From a virus, in the IMG/VR virus record IMGVR_UViG_3300005098_000247, positions 1 to 20,975 of that record: 20,975 bases of DNA, one strand, 5' to 3'. The notes under the pieces were generated by a model that was given only the letters and a program-made list of their open reading frames with translations, ran no database searches and was not told the DNA's origin. This document shows, piece after piece, positions 5,901 through 13,652 of the stretch (position 1 is its first letter; every line of letters begins with the position of its first letter). The translations under genes were made by a program, and so were the position numbers.

Positions 5901-7590
5901 CGCCGTAGAGCCGGTTATTGAGAAGATGACCAGCCAACCTGGTCTGCGCAACACCGTTGACCTTCCCGGCTACGACCCTATGGCAACGCCCAGCAAGAAG
6001 ATGCAGGAAGAGCTCTTTGAGCTGTTCAAGAAGCATCCATGGTACTGGCTGAGTTCCGGTCTGATATATACGCGAGACGACAACGAAGAGGACGATTCCA
6101 AGGCTATCAAGAAATTCCCGCACGAGCTGGCTTACCTGAAGATAGCTACGCACATCTGGGTGCAGTACAACATGACGCTGTGGCAGAAATCGCGGCAGCT
6201 TCTCATGTCGTACTTGTTCTCGTTCCTGTACGACTGGCAGGCGTGCTTCAAGACTTCACGCACAACCCATCTTATCTCGCGCAACGCCGAGGACTCCCAG
6301 TATCAGCTAATGCGCATCAAATGGATGCACGAGATGTTGCCGGAATGGGTTACCGAAAGATTGCCACACGTTGAGTTTCTTGAGAAATCAATACAGTACT
6401 GGCATTATAAGCCCAATGACAAGAAGCTGAAACGCCCTCACGTCCAGGATTCGCTGATACGGGCGATGAGCGAGGATAGCTCAGCGCCCCGCAGCCGCAC
6501 GCCGTCAGGGACATTTGCCGACGAGATGGCGCACCTGAAGCCTACTAGATGCACCAAGCTCGTTCGCGCGGCTCTCCCGTCTTTGCAGAAAGGAGCGAAG
6601 TTCACAGGCGTGACTTCCGTGAACGAGCGCGGGGATTGGTTCCGGCTCTTTTATAGCCTCAAAGTGGGGCAGCATGATGTCCCAAAGAAGCTCTACCGGC
6701 ACAGGCTGCGGAAGGGCATGAGCATATTCAAGAATAACCGCGGCTGGTATTGCATTGAGCTGCACCATACGGCTGACCCCAACAAGCAAAAGGATAGTCC
6801 TTGGTATAAGCGTGAGCGCAAGAAATACTCCGAAGAAGACTGGGCCCAGGAAATGGACATGTCCACGCTGCCAGTGCATGATAAAGGCGTCGCGTACTTC
6901 AACGTGTTCCAGAAATCCATGCACGTCACCGAGGAGACTTTTGATACGGAAGACGTGGCTGCGCTCGTCCGCGGCTGGGACTTTGGCTTTGGCTTTCCGG
7001 TATGCCTCTTCGTTCTGTGGCTGACGGACGGCTCGCTGTATTGCTTTGACGAACTGAGGGGCAAGAATGAAGTCACACAGCGCTATGCCATGCGGGTATT
7101 CGCACAGACGAACCTCTCAATGACCTATGTGCTGCCGGACTACAGCCCCAATAATCCTTTGCCGACGAACGTTGTCTATGACTGGGGTGACGCAGAGGGC
7201 AAGCAAACCGACAGCACAAGCGGCACGACAGATATAGACACCATTTACGATAATTTCAAGGTCAACATCATTCCGGTCGGCGGCGTTCTCGCTGAACGCC
7301 TGAAGAGCATCAACGATAGGCTTATTATGCTGATTGACGATAAGCCCTCTCTGCGTATTCATCCACGCTGCAAAATACTCATTGAGGGGCTGCACGCCGG
7401 TTATCGCAGCCGCGACGACGGGCGCGTGCTGAAAGATGGGCTTTATGACCATTACATCGATGCACTGAGCTGTCTTACGATGGGCGTGGAGCGCCAGGGA
7501 CACGCCCCGCAGGGCTTCGACCCCTATGCCCAACAGATAGAACAGGGCATGGATGTCGGGCAAGAGGTGGGAGGTTACCGCTTTGACTGA
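5881..7590 (+). CDS. terL: terminase large subunit (569 aa)
   Basis: This is the packaging motor: an N-terminal ATPase and a C-terminal RNase H-like nuclease that cuts the concatemer. The Walker A-like segment is KSRQLLMS at residues 103-110, degenerate because the usual G-K-S/T is missing. Walker B is TFADEMAH with Asp214/Glu215. The nuclease triad is Asp367 in GWDFGFG, Asp420 in LPDYSPN and Asp527 in DHYIDALSC. The length is typical for the family. ATG 5881 is chosen; a TTG at 5857 would add eight residues. The gene overlaps the preceding reading frame by 20 nt and the portal gene by 8 nt. It is followed by portal, scaffold and capsid as expected in a head module. Confidence 0.93.
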   Translation: MVESATNAVEPVIEKMTSQPGLRNTVDLPGYDPMATPSKKMQEELFELFKKHPWYWLSSGLIYTRDDNEEDDSKAIKKFPHELAYLKIATHIWVQYNMTLWQKSRQLLMSYLFSFLYDWQACFKTSRTTHLISRNAEDSQYQLMRIKWMHEMLPEWVTERLPHVEFLEKSIQYWHYKPNDKKLKRPHVQDSLIRAMSEDSSAPRSRTPSGTFADEMAHLKPTRCTKLVRAALPSLQKGAKFTGVTSVNERGDWFRLFYSLKVGQHDVPKKLYRHRLRKGMSIFKNNRGWYCIELHHTADPNKQKDSPWYKRERKKYSEEDWAQEMDMSTLPVHDKGVAYFNVFQKSMHVTEETFDTEDVAALVRGWDFGFGFPVCLFVLWLTDGSLYCFDELRGKNEVTQRYAMRVFAQTNLSMTYVLPDYSPNNPLPTNVVYDWGDAEGKQTDSTSGTTDIDTIYDNFKVNIIPVGGVLAERLKSINDRLIMLIDDKPSLRIHPRCKILIEGLHAGYRSRDDGRVLKDGLYDHYIDALSCLTMGVERQGHAPQGFDPYAQQIEQGMDVGQEVGGYRFD

Positions 7591-9448
7591 AACCGAGAAT
7601 AGATACATGATTGAAAAACGCGCGCGTGCTGCACTTGAACAACTGAAGTCTGTGCGGGAGCCCAAAGAGGCGGAATGGAAGCGGTTGCAACTACATGCCG
7701 ACGGGCGTGTTCCGATTTCTCCCAAGACGCCGCACCAGGCAAAGTCCCAAACTTCGCAGCTCTCAATTACAGGCTATCGGCTCGCGCGCCACGTGCAGCG
7801 CATATATACCGATACCGAGGCGCGCATGCGCTTTGCGACCAACTCTCCGATTATGGGCGAGGATGTGCAGTCGTCGCTGAAGCTGCTGGTTGAATACTGG
7901 CTCAACGAGAACAAGTTCCGGCGCATGCTGCCGAAGATTGTCAAGAGCGCGTATTTCTCAAGCTATTATGTCCTGCGCGTTTTCCCTGACCCGATGTTCA
8001 AGCGCCGTCCCGTTGTAACAGAGGTTCCGGCGCTGAAAGACGTTGTGCCCCGGGGCTTCGGCTACGAGGTGAGCTACCAGATGGTGCCGGGTATCCGCAT
8101 CAGCCACATCAGCCCGTACGATTTCTGGGTTAGCAACGATGGCGCACTGCGAGTCTGCCGATATGTTATGAGCCCACAGCAGTTTCTGGAATACGCCTCG
8201 GGTTACCTCAAGGCAGCAGGCATTGATATTAGTGATATTGTGAAAGAGCTTGAGCTGAACCGACCAAAGGCTGACGATAGCATCCAGGGCTTGGAGCCCA
8301 CGGCACGCGACGAGGCCCTTGGCCTGACGAACGTGTATTACGCGGGCGGCGCGCCTGTGCAGCTCTTTCATTTTGAGGGAAACATATCCGGTCTTACGGG
8401 CGACAACGAGCATGTCGGCGCAGCAATGACCTTAGTGCAAATCAAGGGCGGCAGGTTGCGCATGATAGAACCTCCCGCGCCCAGGCCATACTGGGATGGA
8501 AGTGCGAGCGATTATGTTTACGGCACGCCATTCATTGAGGATTTCACGCCGTATCCGCGTTCGCTGTTCTCAGATTACAGGCCATACGCGCAACACCAGG
8601 CAGAACTTTATAACCTCGTGCTGGACGGAACGGGGATTAGGGTAATGCCACCACATGAACTTGACCCAAGGCTCTGGGGTGACCCGAAACATCCAGGGCC
8701 CTCCACGCGCTACCTGTGGCCAGGCAGGCCCTTGCTAAATACTAGAATCGGAGAAGGTCGCAAGGTGGCCGAATACATGAAAATTCCCGAAATGCCGCCT
8801 TCCGTGCTGCAAGTCTATGAGGGGATAGACCGCAAGCTGCAGGAGCTTACCGTGAACGAGCTGACCCAGGGCCTTCCCACGGCAAAGGGCAGACCGACCG
8901 CCACAGAGCTGTCGCTCAAGTCCGGTTACACCAACGAGAATCGCCTGGATTATGTTGAGACAATTGAGGAAAGCCTCATTGAGCCGCTCATTCTAAAGCT
9001 CGTCGCACTCATCGCCCAGTTCCAGTACGATTTTACATCAGACCCGGACATGCTTCAGCTCCTGGGTGAGAAGAGATGTCATCAGCTTGACCAACTGAAA
9101 ACGGACGAACGTATCAAGATTGCACAGGCGACCCGCTCAATCGGTGTGACCGCCATGGCGGAGACTGCGCGGTCACAGGATAACCTCCAGGCACTGATGG
9201 CCTTGCTGGGTGCTATCAGCAAGCTACCGAAAGAGGCACTGGAGATGGTGGCGACGAAGAAAACCAAAATTGACCTTGCTGAGTTCGTTGCCTTGGCACT
9301 GGACTCAATGCCGTTTGATACCACCAAGCTCGTCAGTTACGAACAGGAAGCACCTCCAAATCTCATTGAGCAGGTGATGCGCGCGCGCGAGGCGTCGGGC
9401 GGCATGGAGGAACTCACCAAGAGCGTGGTCTCGGGCGCTATGGTATAA
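7583..9448 (+). CDS. portal protein (621 aa)
   Basis: This is the dodecameric vertex through which DNA enters and leaves the head. The size, position directly after the terminase, and helical C-terminal crown segment support the call. The run TAKGRPTATELSLKSG (about residues 432-447) followed by ENRLDYVETIEESLIEPLI is the typical clip and stem helix region of podovirus portals. The N-terminal part (about 1-130) is helical and the middle is mixed. TTG 7583 is the likely start, with GGGAGG at 7569-7574 eight bases upstream; the longer ATG frame at 7553 lacks a comparable site. The start overlaps the terminase end by 8 nt. The long tail beyond residue 500 is helical and Ala/Glu-rich. Confidence 0.88.
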   Translation: MTETENRYMIEKRARAALEQLKSVREPKEAEWKRLQLHADGRVPISPKTPHQAKSQTSQLSITGYRLARHVQRIYTDTEARMRFATNSPIMGEDVQSSLKLLVEYWLNENKFRRMLPKIVKSAYFSSYYVLRVFPDPMFKRRPVVTEVPALKDVVPRGFGYEVSYQMVPGIRISHISPYDFWVSNDGALRVCRYVMSPQQFLEYASGYLKAAGIDISDIVKELELNRPKADDSIQGLEPTARDEALGLTNVYYAGGAPVQLFHFEGNISGLTGDNEHVGAAMTLVQIKGGRLRMIEPPAPRPYWDGSASDYVYGTPFIEDFTPYPRSLFSDYRPYAQHQAELYNLVLDGTGIRVMPPHELDPRLWGDPKHPGPSTRYLWPGRPLLNTRIGEGRKVAEYMKIPEMPPSVLQVYEGIDRKLQELTVNELTQGLPTAKGRPTATELSLKSGYTNENRLDYVETIEESLIEPLILKLVALIAQFQYDFTSDPDMLQLLGEKRCHQLDQLKTDERIKIAQATRSIGVTAMAETARSQDNLQALMALLGAISKLPKEALEMVATKKTKIDLAEFVALALDSMPFDTTKLVSYEQEAPPNLIEQVMRAREASGGMEELTKSVVSGAMV

Positions 9449-9449
9449 T
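9441..9449 (+). promoter_or_regulatory. extended -10 promoter candidate inside the head operon
   Basis: TGGTATAAT is a perfect consensus extended -10 element and overlaps the portal stop codon. No good -35 box is visible at about 9421. The predicted start is near 9456, giving a leader of about 4 nt before ATG 9460. The next gene has no clear Shine-Dalgarno site. It could boost scaffold and capsid transcription, but a chance match at GTATAA is possible. Confidence 0.45.
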
Positions 9450-9459
9450 CAGAGTGAAG

Positions 9460-9777
9460 ATGGCTTTGTTCACATACCTGCGGGATAAAATCGCACAAAG
9501 ACCTCGGAAGGTTGAGGTCGGAGAGGTAATGCAGGAACTCCGAACCTTCAAGGAAGCCGAGCGACTAGTGCTGCAAATTACCCTGGAGCAGATGGCTGAG
9601 GACTTGGCTACGCTTCTCGGCCCCAATGAGCTCACTGATAATCGGCGAATGCAGCTACTCGGCCAGGTCGCCGCGGCTCATCAAATAGGCAGGAAAATTG
9701 CGGGCGAGAAATACCAGCTAGAAGTTGTTCTGGCTGAACTTTTGGATGAATCTCAATCTCTGGGAGAGGCGTCATAA
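9460..9777 (+). CDS. small helical protein between portal and scaffold (105 aa)
   Basis: The protein is almost wholly helical and charged, with heptad-like Leu spacing (for example TLEQMAEDLATLL at about residues 46-58), no Cys and no membrane segment. It lies where podoviruses often carry a small head-assembly or adaptor protein. I cannot match a family. ATG 9460 is preferred; a GTG at 9454 would lie at or before the predicted transcript start. Its stop overlaps the scaffold start by one base. It is likely an accessory head-assembly protein. Confidence 0.65.
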   Translation: MALFTYLRDKIAQRPRKVEVGEVMQELRTFKEAERLVLQITLEQMAEDLATLLGPNELTDNRRMQLLGQVAAAHQIGRKIAGEKYQLEVVLAELLDESQSLGEAS

Positions 9778-10553
9778 TGGAAAACACGAAAGAGCCTGGC
9801 ACCAACGGTGATGTCAAGAAGGAAACACAGGAACCAGACGAAGACATCAAGACTATCCTCGCACGCCTGGAGGCGACGGAAGCGAAACAGGAGGCTCTGA
9901 AGAGCGAACAAAAGCGGATTACCTCGGCGCTTGACGATGCGATAAGCGGCAACGAGGACGAAGACGATATAGACCGCATGATACGTGCAGGACTACCCGG
10001 AGACGACCACACGCAGGAGAACGTCGAAGGTTTTGTTGACGACCCCGAGGCGTACATCAGGAAGATGGAAGCGAAGATGAACGCCCAGGGCAAGGTTTTC
10101 GCAGAACTCTTGAAAAAGGAGCGCGAGAAACACGAGGAAGCGCTCAATTCTCTGCGTGCCAGCATCCGCGAAGAGGCACAGCGTGTCGTGAATGTGAGGG
10201 AGGAATACCTGAAATTCATGACGGAACATCCGTACCTGCGGGTAGCTGGGGCTGAGGATTATGTGCAGTATCATTTCGACAAGCTCCTGCCCCAGGCTGA
10301 AGCGCAGCGCTGGCCTGTTGAACGGTTCCGTGAGGAGCTGAGTAAGGCTATCACGGGCAGCATTGAAGTCATCGCTAAAGCACGCGAGGCTCATGCGGCG
10401 GGCAAGATTCCTGTACCGCAATACGGCTATCCTACGTCTACATCGCAGCCGCCACCAAAGTCATTTGAGGAGGAATCCGCAGAGGTACTGGCGAAGCAGT
10501 TTGAGGAGGAGACTAACCCGGAGCAGAAACTTCCGCACGAGGAAGCGCTCTAG
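9777..10553 (+). CDS. putative capsid scaffolding protein (258 aa)
   Basis: The sequence is highly acidic and dominated by coiled-coil-prone helices. The segments are about 25-60 (heptads in ILARLEATEAKQEALKSEQ) and about 95-145 (a long Lys/Glu/Arg helix). A Pro/Ser/Gln-rich linker follows around 220, with a short Glu-rich end. Scaffold proteins of dsDNA phages are typically acidic, elongated, helical and encoded directly before the major capsid gene, as here. It has a good GGGAGAGG site before the ATG and overlaps the preceding stop by one base. No protease motif is visible, so it is likely a plain scaffold, not a protease fusion. The call is from architecture and context. Confidence 0.72.
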   Translation: MENTKEPGTNGDVKKETQEPDEDIKTILARLEATEAKQEALKSEQKRITSALDDAISGNEDEDDIDRMIRAGLPGDDHTQENVEGFVDDPEAYIRKMEAKMNAQGKVFAELLKKEREKHEEALNSLRASIREEAQRVVNVREEYLKFMTEHPYLRVAGAEDYVQYHFDKLLPQAEAQRWPVERFREELSKAITGSIEVIAKAREAHAAGKIPVPQYGYPTSTSQPPPKSFEEESAEVLAKQFEEETNPEQKLPHEEAL

Positions 10554-10573
10554 GTAGCTCTTCTCAAATATGG

Positions 10574-10596
10574 TGACACCGGCTTCTTGGCTGTCA
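10574..10596 (+). other. short hairpin in the capsid gene leader
   Basis: TGACA (10574-10578) with CC pairs with GG and TGTCA (10592-10596) around an 8-nt loop, one base bulged. It is not followed by a T tract. It lies in the 70-nt gap between the scaffold stop and the capsid start. It could stabilise the 5' end of processed capsid mRNA. No clear promoter is seen in this gap. Confidence 0.3.
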
Positions 10597-10623
10597 AATT
10601 CGCACAACAAGGAGTGAGTCGTT

Positions 10624-11595
10624 TTGGCTATTCCAAGCTGGGTAGACAGTTCAGCAACCGTTACGCAGCCCATACTCACCCCGAAGGTCTGGCACGCAGC
10701 GCGGCGTCAAGCTATATGTGACAGGTATACGACGGCGCTGTCTGGCGCGCAGGGCAAGAACAAGGGCGATACGTTCTATCACACGTGGTACGGACGTGTA
10801 GCTGGTGACACCGGACCGATTGCGGAGAAGAGCCTCGTTCCTCAGTCAAACGTGACGCCGACACAAGTCGCCATCACAATCGATGAGTACGGACGCGCTT
10901 TCCCGTGGACGGCCAAGTTTGAAGACCTGGCCCGCATCTCCATCAAGACTGGATTGGGCAAGGTTCTCAAAAACCACTACGCGGAAACCATTGATAACTT
11001 GGCGGGCGCGGCTTTCGTAGCTGCGGCTACAAAGATTATCCCGACAGGCACCGATGCGGCTCCCACTATCACGTTTGAATCGCCCCTTGCTACTGACGCC
11101 ACACGCAACATTCAGGCTGGTGACTTCATCAAGATTCGTGAAGGGCTGGAAATGACGTACTTCGCCGACCCCTTCCCTGATGGCAGCTATGTGACGTTCT
11201 TGAACTCACATGGCCTGAAGGGCCTCAAGGAGTCTGCGTTGTGGCAGAACATTCAGCTCTACATCAATCAGACGAAGGAGCAGAGCGGGCTTACAACTGG
11301 CTACATCGGGAAACTCGACAACTTCCACATCTTCGGTACGAACAACACGACCGTTTTCCCGAACTTGTCAGGAACAGGGTCCGAAAACTCTCTGCCGCCA
11401 ACTCAGGGTGTAGTGTTTGGACCGGAGGCGGTTTTCAAGGCGACGGCCAAGGGCTTCCGCATTGTGCCTAAAATTCCGACGGACTACGGACGCGACAAGG
11501 GTATCGCGTGGCTGTGGCTCGGTGGATACGCACAGAGGTACAAACTCTCTACTCCGTATCTGTCCGGGTGTTTCCACATCACGTCTAAATCGTAG
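10624..11595 (+). CDS. major capsid protein (323 aa, HK97-fold, N4 gp56-like)
   Basis: The protein forms the icosahedral shell. Evidence is the position after the scaffold-like gene, the typical length, and sequence of the kind seen in N4 gp56-type major capsid proteins. An N-terminal arm (about 1-45) leads to an E-loop-like stretch KNKGDTFYHTWYGRVAG (about 46-62), then a spine-helix region after DEYGRAFPWTAKFEDLARIS, and C-terminal A-domain strands (GIAWLWLGGYAQRY). The start is TTG 10624, with AAGGAG at 10609-10614 nine bases upstream and no ATG near the N-terminus. No proteolytic maturation site is evident. I am confident of the role and less so of the exact family. Confidence 0.85.
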   Translation: MAIPSWVDSSATVTQPILTPKVWHAARRQAICDRYTTALSGAQGKNKGDTFYHTWYGRVAGDTGPIAEKSLVPQSNVTPTQVAITIDEYGRAFPWTAKFEDLARISIKTGLGKVLKNHYAETIDNLAGAAFVAAATKIIPTGTDAAPTITFESPLATDATRNIQAGDFIKIREGLEMTYFADPFPDGSYVTFLNSHGLKGLKESALWQNIQLYINQTKEQSGLTTGYIGKLDNFHIFGTNNTTVFPNLSGTGSENSLPPTQGVVFGPEAVFKATAKGFRIVPKIPTDYGRDKGIAWLWLGGYAQRYKLSTPYLSGCFHITSKS

Positions 11596-11610
11596 AGTAG
11601 GAGGCATATC

Positions 11611-12042
11611 ATGGGCGTTTATTCTAGAGAACGCTACCAGATGATGCAGGAGTACTGGTGCCCCGTCGCGGTCGACCTCAGCGCATCTGCCACAGACCCT
11701 GTTTGGGTGATGGATGCAGCCGCCATGCTTTCGGTGGACGGCGACATCATCATTACAGATTTCATTTCGCTGGCAGCTACCGAGGCGGTCGGAGACGCGA
11801 CTACACCTGGCGTTGTTTCCCTGGAGTACGGTGGTTCCGAAAAGGCCACCATAAGCTGGGACAACAAGGTTATAGGCACGGTGCTGAAAGCCTCTATGAC
11901 CAACCTCGAAGTGGAGGCTGGCACGATGATTGAGTTGATTCACAAGACTCAGGCATCGGGCGGCACCACTACGGGCATCGTCTACATGGGGTTCACGTAC
12001 GTCATCTGCGCTGGTCAGGATTATGACCAGTTGGGTACGTAG
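11611..12042 (+). CDS. putative head decoration or minor capsid protein (143 aa)
   Basis: This protein has a strong GGAGG site (11600-11604) and lies just 15 nt after the capsid stop, so it is probably made at high level with it. It looks all-beta with an Ala/Thr/Gly-rich composition (DGDIIITDFISLAATEAVGD, ISWDNKVIGTVLKAS). Two Cys are present. Capsid cement or decoration proteins are commonly small beta proteins encoded next to the major capsid gene, which supports the call. A tail-related role cannot be excluded. A stable hairpin follows its stop. Confidence 0.55.
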   Translation: MGVYSRERYQMMQEYWCPVAVDLSASATDPVWVMDAAAMLSVDGDIIITDFISLAATEAVGDATTPGVVSLEYGGSEKATISWDNKVIGTVLKASMTNLEVEAGTMIELIHKTQASGGTTTGIVYMGFTYVICAGQDYDQLGT

Positions 12043-12057
12043 CATCAACAACACTTT

Positions 12058-12095
12058 GGGGCCTGGCTCTGGCTGCTGAAGCTGGAGCCAGCCCC
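12058..12095 (+). other. strong intercistronic hairpin without T tail
   Basis: GGGGC (12058-12062) pairs with GCCCC (12091-12095), and GGCTC (12065-12069) pairs with GAGCC (12085-12089), separated by a small CT/A internal loop. The loop (12070-12084) may fold further. No T tract follows, so it is not a standard terminator. It sits between the decoration-like gene and the adaptor gene and may block 3' exonucleases or cause partial termination, making capsid mRNA more abundant than tail mRNA. Confidence 0.55.
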
Positions 12096-12106
12096 CTGGC
12101 CAGATT

Positions 12107-12853
12107 ATGAACTGGGGCGAGTTGAAAACTAGAACCGGGTATTACGTGCGACGTTCAGGTGGCACGCTGGAAAGTACGCTTATACCGGAATTTCTCTATG
12201 AGGCGCAGGACGAATTATGCCGCAAGCTCTTCCGCTTCCAACGGCATAAGTTCACCATCTCCCTGACCGCCAGCAAGAGCATCTACGAGATTGACCCTTC
12301 GGCACCGCTGCGTATTTGCAAGATGGTGCAGCTACGCTTTGAGGACGCGAGTGGCAAAGAGCTGAAGCCCTGGCTCAAAAAACGTGGCATTATGGAGCTC
12401 AAATCACGGTATGCGAATGCCGCCGAGACGCAGCAACCGCTTTACTGGGACTACGCGATGCAGGAGACGGCGCTGGGGGCTGAGACGCAAAAGATGCAGG
12501 TAATTGAGATATTCCCCACGCCTAATGCCACGGCGGCAACAGGACAGCTCAATGCCTACGCCTATGTATACCTGCCGCGCCTGACGAACGACGCACACAG
12601 CAATCCGTTCCTTGACTGGATGCCCTATGCGCTCATCTACTCTGCTGTGGCGAAGGCGAAATTCTACCTGGAACAGCCGGACAAGGCGCTCGATTACATG
12701 GCCATGGCCGAAAAGGTCTTTGATGAGCACGTAGTGGAGGACAGGATAAAACAGATGGACGACCCCTTCTATTTCGAGGGGGCTTATTATGATGTTGAAG
12801 GCGCTGCCTATGAGACTTACGGCGACGCCGCCAACGCTTATAGTTGGGTCTAA
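12107..12853 (+). CDS. head-tail adaptor protein (248 aa)
   Basis: The opening MNWGELKTRTGYYVRR followed by IPEFLYEAQDELCRKLFRFQ matches the helical N-terminal pattern of phage head-to-tail adaptor proteins that ring the portal (gp6 or gp11-like connectors of podoviruses). A beta-rich middle follows (about 50-160), then helices with YALIYSAVAKAKFYLEQPDKALDYMAM (about 180-206), a typical closing helix pair of this group. There is no Shine-Dalgarno site: the ATG is preceded by CTGGCCAGATT and a hairpin. The gene follows the capsid block and precedes tail genes, as expected. The family-level assignment is moderate. Confidence 0.68.
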   Translation: MNWGELKTRTGYYVRRSGGTLESTLIPEFLYEAQDELCRKLFRFQRHKFTISLTASKSIYEIDPSAPLRICKMVQLRFEDASGKELKPWLKKRGIMELKSRYANAAETQQPLYWDYAMQETALGAETQKMQVIEIFPTPNATAATGQLNAYAYVYLPRLTNDAHSNPFLDWMPYALIYSAVAKAKFYLEQPDKALDYMAMAEKVFDEHVVEDRIKQMDDPFYFEGAYYDVEGAAYETYGDAANAYSWV

Positions 12854-12863
12854 GAGGTGACTG

Positions 12864-13652
12864 ATGTCATATTCACTGACGGTACCGGGTTCAGATAACC
12901 CTAACACCATAGACGACCTGCTCACAGAGGAGCGCACGGTCATTGACCAGTGCATGAACGTTGAGCACGAAACAGATTACAGTGCCGCAGGCTCCGAAAC
13001 TGAGTATCACAAGAAAGAAGCCGGGCGTTGCGATTTCATGACGCATGCTTCATTGCCGACGGGAACCGTTGTTCGCAGCAACGAGGGCAAGATAATCTGG
13101 ACGACTGACCGCGCCCAGCTATGGCTTCAGAGAGCGACAATCGGCAATGCCGTTGACCTGGAGCAAATGGCTTGCCAGCGGAAATGGTATAACTCGGCTT
13201 CCACTACCGTGATTGCAGTTGCTGACGCAACATGGACTACCGTGTTGACTCTGGCAAGCGTGAACTTCCGCGATGTGAATCAGATGTGGCGAATAGATGC
13301 CTGGGTGAACATAAGAGCTCCTCACGATACCGGCGGCAGGTACAAGTTCGGTGTGAAATGCTACGTTGCCGCAAGCGAGAGAGTAATAGGAGCCGCCGTA
13401 TCCGAGACCCAGGGCGTAACGGCAGGAGATTATACGTACGCCACATTTCATCTATTCCACGTTGGGGCAATCCCGTCGCTTTCTGGCACTGGCACGAAGA
13501 ACATAGAGCTTGAGGTTGCTCAGAACTCAGGCTCAAGCCAGAACATCGCTACTCACACATCGGGCGGTATGCCCGCTACGAGCTACGATGTAGGACCGCG
13601 GCTCTTCGCTGAAGAGATTGCTATTGAAGACCCATCGAGTTACGGTTTCTGA
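12864..13652 (+). CDS. putative tail appendage (fibre or spike) protein (262 aa)
   Basis: The N-terminal ~60 residues (LTVPGSDNPNTIDDLLTEER, then HETDYSAAGSETEYHKKEA) resemble the virion-attachment lead of short tail fibres, with the His-x-x-Gly-x-His-like motif common in such N-termini. The remainder is beta-rich and Gly/Ser/Thr-rich, with a possible sandwich domain (about 130-245), and ends in an acidic segment. No pectate-lyase or depolymerase signature is visible. The start has GAGGTG at 12854-12859 upstream. Its stop overlaps the next start. It is likely a trimeric appendage, but a collar or head protein is possible. Confidence 0.5.
   Translation: MSYSLTVPGSDNPNTIDDLLTEERTVIDQCMNVEHETDYSAAGSETEYHKKEAGRCDFMTHASLPTGTVVRSNEGKIIWTTDRAQLWLQRATIGNAVDLEQMACQRKWYNSASTTVIAVADATWTTVLTLASVNFRDVNQMWRIDAWVNIRAPHDTGGRYKFGVKCYVAASERVIGAAVSETQGVTAGDYTYATFHLFHVGAIPSLSGTGTKNIELEVAQNSGSSQNIATHTSGGMPATSYDVGPRLFAEEIAIEDPSSYGF

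Noticed and set aside
7117-7725. 202-aa minus-strand frame
   Set aside because: It is antisense to the nuclease domain of the terminase and the portal start; a shadow of codon bias.
9632-10219. 195-aa Ser-rich minus-strand frame
   Set aside because: It is the reverse reading of the Glu/Lys-rich scaffold gene, which gives long Ser/Phe-rich frames.
11368-12054. 228-aa minus-strand frame
   Set aside because: It is antisense to the capsid and decoration genes, with His/Arg-rich composition and no start signals.
12058-12095. Intrinsic terminator after the decoration-like gene
   Set aside because: There is no T tract after the stem, so it is listed as a hairpin only.
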